Part shown: positions 60,982-64,000 of the stretch, in pieces
Numbering within the stretch: the stretch's first letter is position 1
Layout of the letters: each line of letters starts with the position of its first letter
Source of the DNA: Mesorhizobium sp. AR02
GTDB taxonomy: Bacteria; Pseudomonadota; Alphaproteobacteria; Rhizobiales; Rhizobiaceae
DNA: 64,000 bases
Assembly (NCBI RefSeq): GCF_024746835.1
Contig: NZ_CP080531.1
Span: 248,001-312,000, forward strand
Reading direction: 5' to 3'
Program-made: the position numbers and the translations under genes
The notes under the pieces: generated by a model
What the model saw: only the letters and a program-made list of their open reading frames with translations
Told to the model about the DNA's origin: nothing
Database searches by the model: none

Positions 60982-62004
60982 ATGGACCCGTTCCCCCTTA
61001 TGAAGCTTTCCGTCGTCAGCACGCTCTACAAGTCAGAGCCCCATATCGCCGAGTTTTGCGACCGGGTCTCTGCGGTGGCGCGTCACCTGGTTGGGGATGA
61101 ATTCGAGATCATTCTCGTCAATGACGGCTCTCCCGATGGCAGCCTGGACCTTGCGATCGCGCGCAGCATGGTTGATCGGCACGTCACAGTCATCGACCTG
61201 TCGCGGAATTTCGGCCACCACAAGGCGATCATGACCGGGCTGGCCCACGCCAAGGGCGATCGGGTGTTCCTCATCGACAGCGATCTCGAGGAAGAGCCCG
61301 AGTGGCTGCTGTCTTTTGCCGACCGGATGTCGGACCGCCAGCTCGATGTGGTCTACGGGGTTCAGAAATCTCGACGCGGCGGCACCCTTGAAAGATGGAC
61401 CGGCACGCTGTTCTTCTCAATCACCAATGCGCTGAGCGACCTGCAGCTGCCACGTAATTTGGTGATCGCGCGGCTGATGACTCGGGCCTACGTCGCCGCG
61501 CTCGTCAGCCATCAGGATCATGAGTTTATCATCGCCCATCTGTTTCAGCTGACCGGTTTCCGGCAGGATTCGCAGCTCGTCGTCAAGCACGCCCTGTCCC
61601 CTACGACGTATTCGATCAGTCGCCGCATTCAAATGGCGGTGCGTTATCTGATGACGACGTCGACCAAAATTCTTTATCTGATACTATATTTTGGCCTCAC
61701 AATTTCAATGCTGTCGGTATTGACGATGGCGTTTTACCTCACAAGATATGTTGTCTATGGCGTTGGCGTTACCGGATTTACCTCCATAATCATTTCCATT
61801 TGGTTCTTTGGCGGCATGACGATGCTCACCCTCGGCATTCTTAGCGTATATATTGCCAACATACTGTCCGAAACCAAACGTCGTCCCTACACGATAATTC
61901 GAGATATTCATCGTGGCCCTGCGACAGGGATTGAGGGGCAGGTCGATGGTCATGCCGCCGTTGAAGATCGGTCATCCCTTGGGCCGGAGAGGGTTCGCGA
62001 CTAG
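60982..62004 (+). CDS. GT2-family glycosyltransferase with two C-terminal membrane helices
   Basis: A protein of about 340 residues. The GT2 domain has LSVVSTLYKSEPHI, ILVNDGSPDGSLD (metal and donor D), and LIDSDLEEEPEWL (D-x-D-like); two membrane helices follow near residues 240-260 and 270-300, as in GtrB/ArnC/DPM1-type enzymes. Those transfer a sugar to undecaprenyl phosphate or to a lipid-linked glycan. Start uncertain: ATG at 60949, 60982 (GGCGGAAG upstream) or 61000 (MKLSVVS, the usual family start). Confidence 0.87.
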   Translation: MDPFPLMKLSVVSTLYKSEPHIAEFCDRVSAVARHLVGDEFEIILVNDGSPDGSLDLAIARSMVDRHVTVIDLSRNFGHHKAIMTGLAHAKGDRVFLIDSDLEEEPEWLLSFADRMSDRQLDVVYGVQKSRRGGTLERWTGTLFFSITNALSDLQLPRNLVIARLMTRAYVAALVSHQDHEFIIAHLFQLTGFRQDSQLVVKHALSPTTYSISRRIQMAVRYLMTTSTKILYLILYFGLTISMLSVLTMAFYLTRYVVYGVGVTGFTSIIISIWFFGGMTMLTLGILSVYIANILSETKRRPYTIIRDIHRGPATGIEGQVDGHAAVEDRSSLGPERVRD

Positions 62005-62997
62005 CTAGTCGTCGACGCCATCACTCGGAGCATTCTGCACAGCTCGGCCAAGTGTTTTTTCCAGCCAGGCGACCACGGATATCCCCTCGACCGCCGCCGC
62101 ATCCAGCACTCGGTCGCGCAATGCGGGGGAAACGCCCTCCAGCTTGCCGAAATAGCGGGTCCGGTGCGATCCGCCCCGTCGTCCGGGGAACGTGACGTCG
62201 AGATTGAGCGGCGGCTCTCCCTGGCCCTTCACGAAGCTGATCAGATAGAAGGACCCGCCGAGAATCCACCGGCAGCCGACCTGTCGCGCATCGACCGGGA
62301 TACAGTCCAGCGGCGCACGATGGCGAAACAGGGGATTGGAGTTTTCCAGTATCCTGGCGAATTCGCTGTTCGCGAGCCAGGGCGCGATTCCTTCGTCGCC
62401 GACCACGACCCGCCCGTTCGGCTTCACGACGCGGGTGATTTCAGCCAAAGCTTCCTTGTAGTCGGGGAACAGGTTGAAGCCGCCGAAATGATAGGCCGCA
62501 TCGAAGAATCCATCCGCGAAAGGCAAGTGCATCACATCGGCGCAGAACAACTGCAGGCGTGAAGTGTTCTTCTCGGCGCGGAGCAGCCGGTCCCGGCCCG
62601 TCAGCACCATTTCGAGGGACAGGTCGCCGGCAAATACGTCAATGGGCATATCCAGCAGATGGATGGTGTCGCGGCAGGTTCCGCAACCGATCTCGAGCAC
62701 CCTGCTATCCGGCCGAAGCTCGAGTTGGGCAAACATGTCCCTGCGCGTTTGCTCCTCGTCCGCAAGGAACATGGCAAACATTACCTCGATGCCATGATCA
62801 TATTCGCTTGCCCGCTCGCGGTAATAGGCCTGGCTGTCGGAAGAGGCCTGCACCTGGCCGGAGCGGATGAGCAGTTGCGGGATGCCGTCGATCAGAGGAT
62901 AGCGCTCATCTGGCCCGCCCAGCAACGCGGAGCCGTCCGGCGTCTTTGTCAGCGGCTGTCTAGTCAACGGGGAAACAAAATTCAATTCCGGTATCAT
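62005..62997 (-). CDS. SAM-dependent methyltransferase (class I)
   Basis: A 330-residue protein. An N-terminal Trm112-like stretch (LNFVSPLTRQPLTKTPDGSA, RYPLIDGIPQLL) precedes the methyltransferase domain with RVLEIGCGTCRDTIHLL (about 99-115), DLSLEMV, VMHLPFADGFFDAAYHFGG and PNGRVVVGDEG. Substrate unknown; a sugar in the local cluster is likely. ATG 62997 is preferred over an upstream alternative that would add 18 basic residues. It converges with the GT2 gene without a gap. Confidence 0.85.
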   Translation of the reverse strand: MIPELNFVSPLTRQPLTKTPDGSALLGGPDERYPLIDGIPQLLIRSGQVQASSDSQAYYRERASEYDHGIEVMFAMFLADEEQTRRDMFAQLELRPDSRVLEIGCGTCRDTIHLLDMPIDVFAGDLSLEMVLTGRDRLLRAEKNTSRLQLFCADVMHLPFADGFFDAAYHFGGFNLFPDYKEALAEITRVVKPNGRVVVGDEGIAPWLANSEFARILENSNPLFRHRAPLDCIPVDARQVGCRWILGGSFYLISFVKGQGEPPLNLDVTFPGRRGGSHRTRYFGKLEGVSPALRDRVLDAAAVEGISVVAWLEKTLGRAVQNAPSDGVDD

Positions 62998-63035
62998 TCG
63001 CGGAACCGCCCATTTAGACTTGGATACACGATTCT

Positions 63036-63719
63036 GTGAGCGAAAACCCACCGATGGTTATGCCCATGACGTCTATTGGCGCCCCGGCAACGGACAAAAG
63101 CGGGGCAATGTTGCTTGAAGTCGCCCGCTACTATGGCGACAAGGTGCAGGCGCACGGCCCCAGTCCGAAGGGTGTGGATTGGAATACGGAAGAAGGCCAG
63201 ATCCTTCGCTTCAGACAATTGGCATCGTTGATCGACCTGCCGGGCGACTTCACGGTCAACGACCTCGGGTGCGGCTACGGTGCCTTGCTGCCGTTCCTCG
63301 CAGATCGCTTTCCCGGCATACGGTACTATGGCTGCGATGTGGCTGCAGAGATGATTGAAGCAGCCGCCACACTTTTTGGTGATCATTCCAACGCCCAGTT
63401 TGCCGTCGGATCCGTGCCGGCGCAGATTGCCGATTTCGGCTTCGCGAGCGGTATCTTCAACGTCAGGCTGACACGTCCGGATGATGAATGGGCGGCTTAT
63501 CTGGAGTCGACGCTGGACGTCCTCCATGCCACCAGCCGGCGCGGCTTCGCCTTCAATTGCCTTACCTCCTATTCGGATCCGGACAAGAGAAGAGCCGATC
63601 TCTTCTATGCCGATCCAAGGCACCTTTTCGACATCTGCAAGAAAAAATATGCGCAGCGCGTGGCACTGCTGCACGACTATGGTCTCTATGAATTCACCAT
63701 CCTGGTCAGGAAGTCATGA
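63036..63719 (+). CDS. SAM-dependent methyltransferase (class I)
   Basis: A 227-residue protein with FTVNDLGCGYGALLPFLADR (about 72-91) as SAM motif I and YYGCDVAAEMIEAA as motif II. It is not close to its divergent neighbour. The start is a GTG at 63036; ATG codons at 63057 and 63066 are alternatives. Its stop overlaps the next start as ATGA (63716-63719), so it is coupled to the PglD-like gene and probably modifies the same sugar or a precursor. Confidence 0.84.
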   Translation: MSENPPMVMPMTSIGAPATDKSGAMLLEVARYYGDKVQAHGPSPKGVDWNTEEGQILRFRQLASLIDLPGDFTVNDLGCGYGALLPFLADRFPGIRYYGCDVAAEMIEAAATLFGDHSNAQFAVGSVPAQIADFGFASGIFNVRLTRPDDEWAAYLESTLDVLHATSRRGFAFNCLTSYSDPDKRRADLFYADPRHLFDICKKKYAQRVALLHDYGLYEFTILVRKS

Positions 63720-64000
63720 AGCGGCCCATCGTCATATTCGGAGCAGGCGATATCGCTGAGCTTGCCCACTACTATTTCACGCGCGATTCCTCTTACGATG
63801 TCGCCGCCTTCACCGTTGACAGTGCATTCCTGACCCAGAACCGGCTGGCGGGCCTTCCTGTCGTGCCCTTCGAGGCGTTGACCCGGGAATATCCGCCGAG
63901 CAGCCATAGTGCGTTCGTGGCGCTCAGCTACAGCAAGCTGAATGAGCTTCGCCGCGAAAAATATCTGGCGCTCAAAGCGTTGGGCTACGATTTCGTGAGC
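63716..64000 (+). CDS. PglD/NeuD-like sugar O/N-acyltransferase, N-terminal part, runs off the window
   Basis: The 95 visible codons, open to the last base, begin KRPIVIFGAGDIAELAHYYF, the Rossmann-like N-terminal domain of PglD/NeuD proteins; FVALSYSKLNELRREKYLAL fits its second half. In the family a left-handed beta-helix acetyltransferase domain follows, so the true gene should extend about 120 codons beyond the window. With WecE in the same cluster it could N-acylate a 4-amino-4,6-dideoxy sugar. Confidence 0.72.
   Translation, partial: MKRPIVIFGAGDIAELAHYYFTRDSSYDVAAFTVDSAFLTQNRLAGLPVVPFEALTREYPPSSHSAFVALSYSKLNELRREKYLALKALGYDFVS

Noticed and set aside
62005..63719. Two adjacent methyltransferases considered as a duplication
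   Set aside because: Apart from the general SAM motifs their sequences, lengths and N-termini are unlike; they are separate family members.
58675..64000. Full genomic island with attachment sites
   Set aside because: No integrase and no repeat of the tRNA 3' end were found inside the window, so only the boundary is reported.

Overview
The window looks like chromosomal DNA of an alphaproteobacterium of the Rhizobiales, most likely Mesorhizobium or a close relative. The evidence is high GC, a fused NodQ-type cysNC gene, RIME-like rhizobial palindromic repeats, and an R. etli-like WreQ/WreU/WreV set. The genus is an inference. No complete transposase, integrase, CRISPR array or rRNA was seen.

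Layout. 1-2.3 kb: end of a sugar operon (ROK regulator, FucU/RbsD mutarotase, PfkB fructokinase). 2.6-7.6 kb: a DegT aminotransferase, then the sulfate-activation operon cysD-cysNC-cysQ on the minus strand. 8-47.6 kb: a large surface-polysaccharide locus. It holds an O-antigen-ligase-like protein, three QuiNAc-type genes (reductase, initiating phosphosugar transferase, 4,6-dehydratase), seven GT4-type glycosyltransferase genes (two of them two-domain), FkbM methyltransferases, an acyltransferase, two sulfotransferases plus a fragment of a third, two nearly identical Wzm/Wzt export cassettes, a GDP-D-rhamnose pathway (manB, manC, gmd, rmd) with a C-methyltransferase, a dTDP-L-rhamnose operon (rmlA, C, B, D), and a UDP-glucuronate 4-epimerase. 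47.7-58.5 kb: ordinary core genes (bioY, MBL hydrolase, DUF1499, acyl-CoA ligase, DUF427, polysaccharide deacetylase, GT9, ppdK, VOC protein). 58.675 kb: tRNA-Gln. 58.8-64 kb: a second sugar-modification cluster (WbqC, WecE, GT2, two methyltransferases, start of a PglD-like protein) that begins right after the tRNA and runs off the window.

How it may work. manB-manC-gmd-rmd-C-methyltransferase-sulfotransferase-wzm-wzt lie in one minus-strand array, suggesting a 6-deoxy-mannose-based, methylated and sulfated glycan exported by an ABC transporter. cysDNC would make PAPS for the sulfotransferases and CysQ would remove the PAP by-product. The export cassette occurs again 13 kb away, next to a sulfotransferase that carries a long coiled coil. 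Between the copies lie four GT4 genes in a row, an FkbM methyltransferase with a long repeat-built coiled coil, and a glycosyltransferase with a 15-bp repeat linker. The Wzt proteins lack the carbohydrate-binding C-terminal domain, so the coiled-coil modification enzymes are candidates for chain-end capping or length control.

Signs of rearrangement are plain: a 1.6-kb direct repeat with a mosaic divergence pattern, a fossil sulfotransferase 3' end beside one copy, a truncated Stf0-like sulfotransferase start, a decayed rmlA start, and an AT-rich segment at about 15.6-21 kb.
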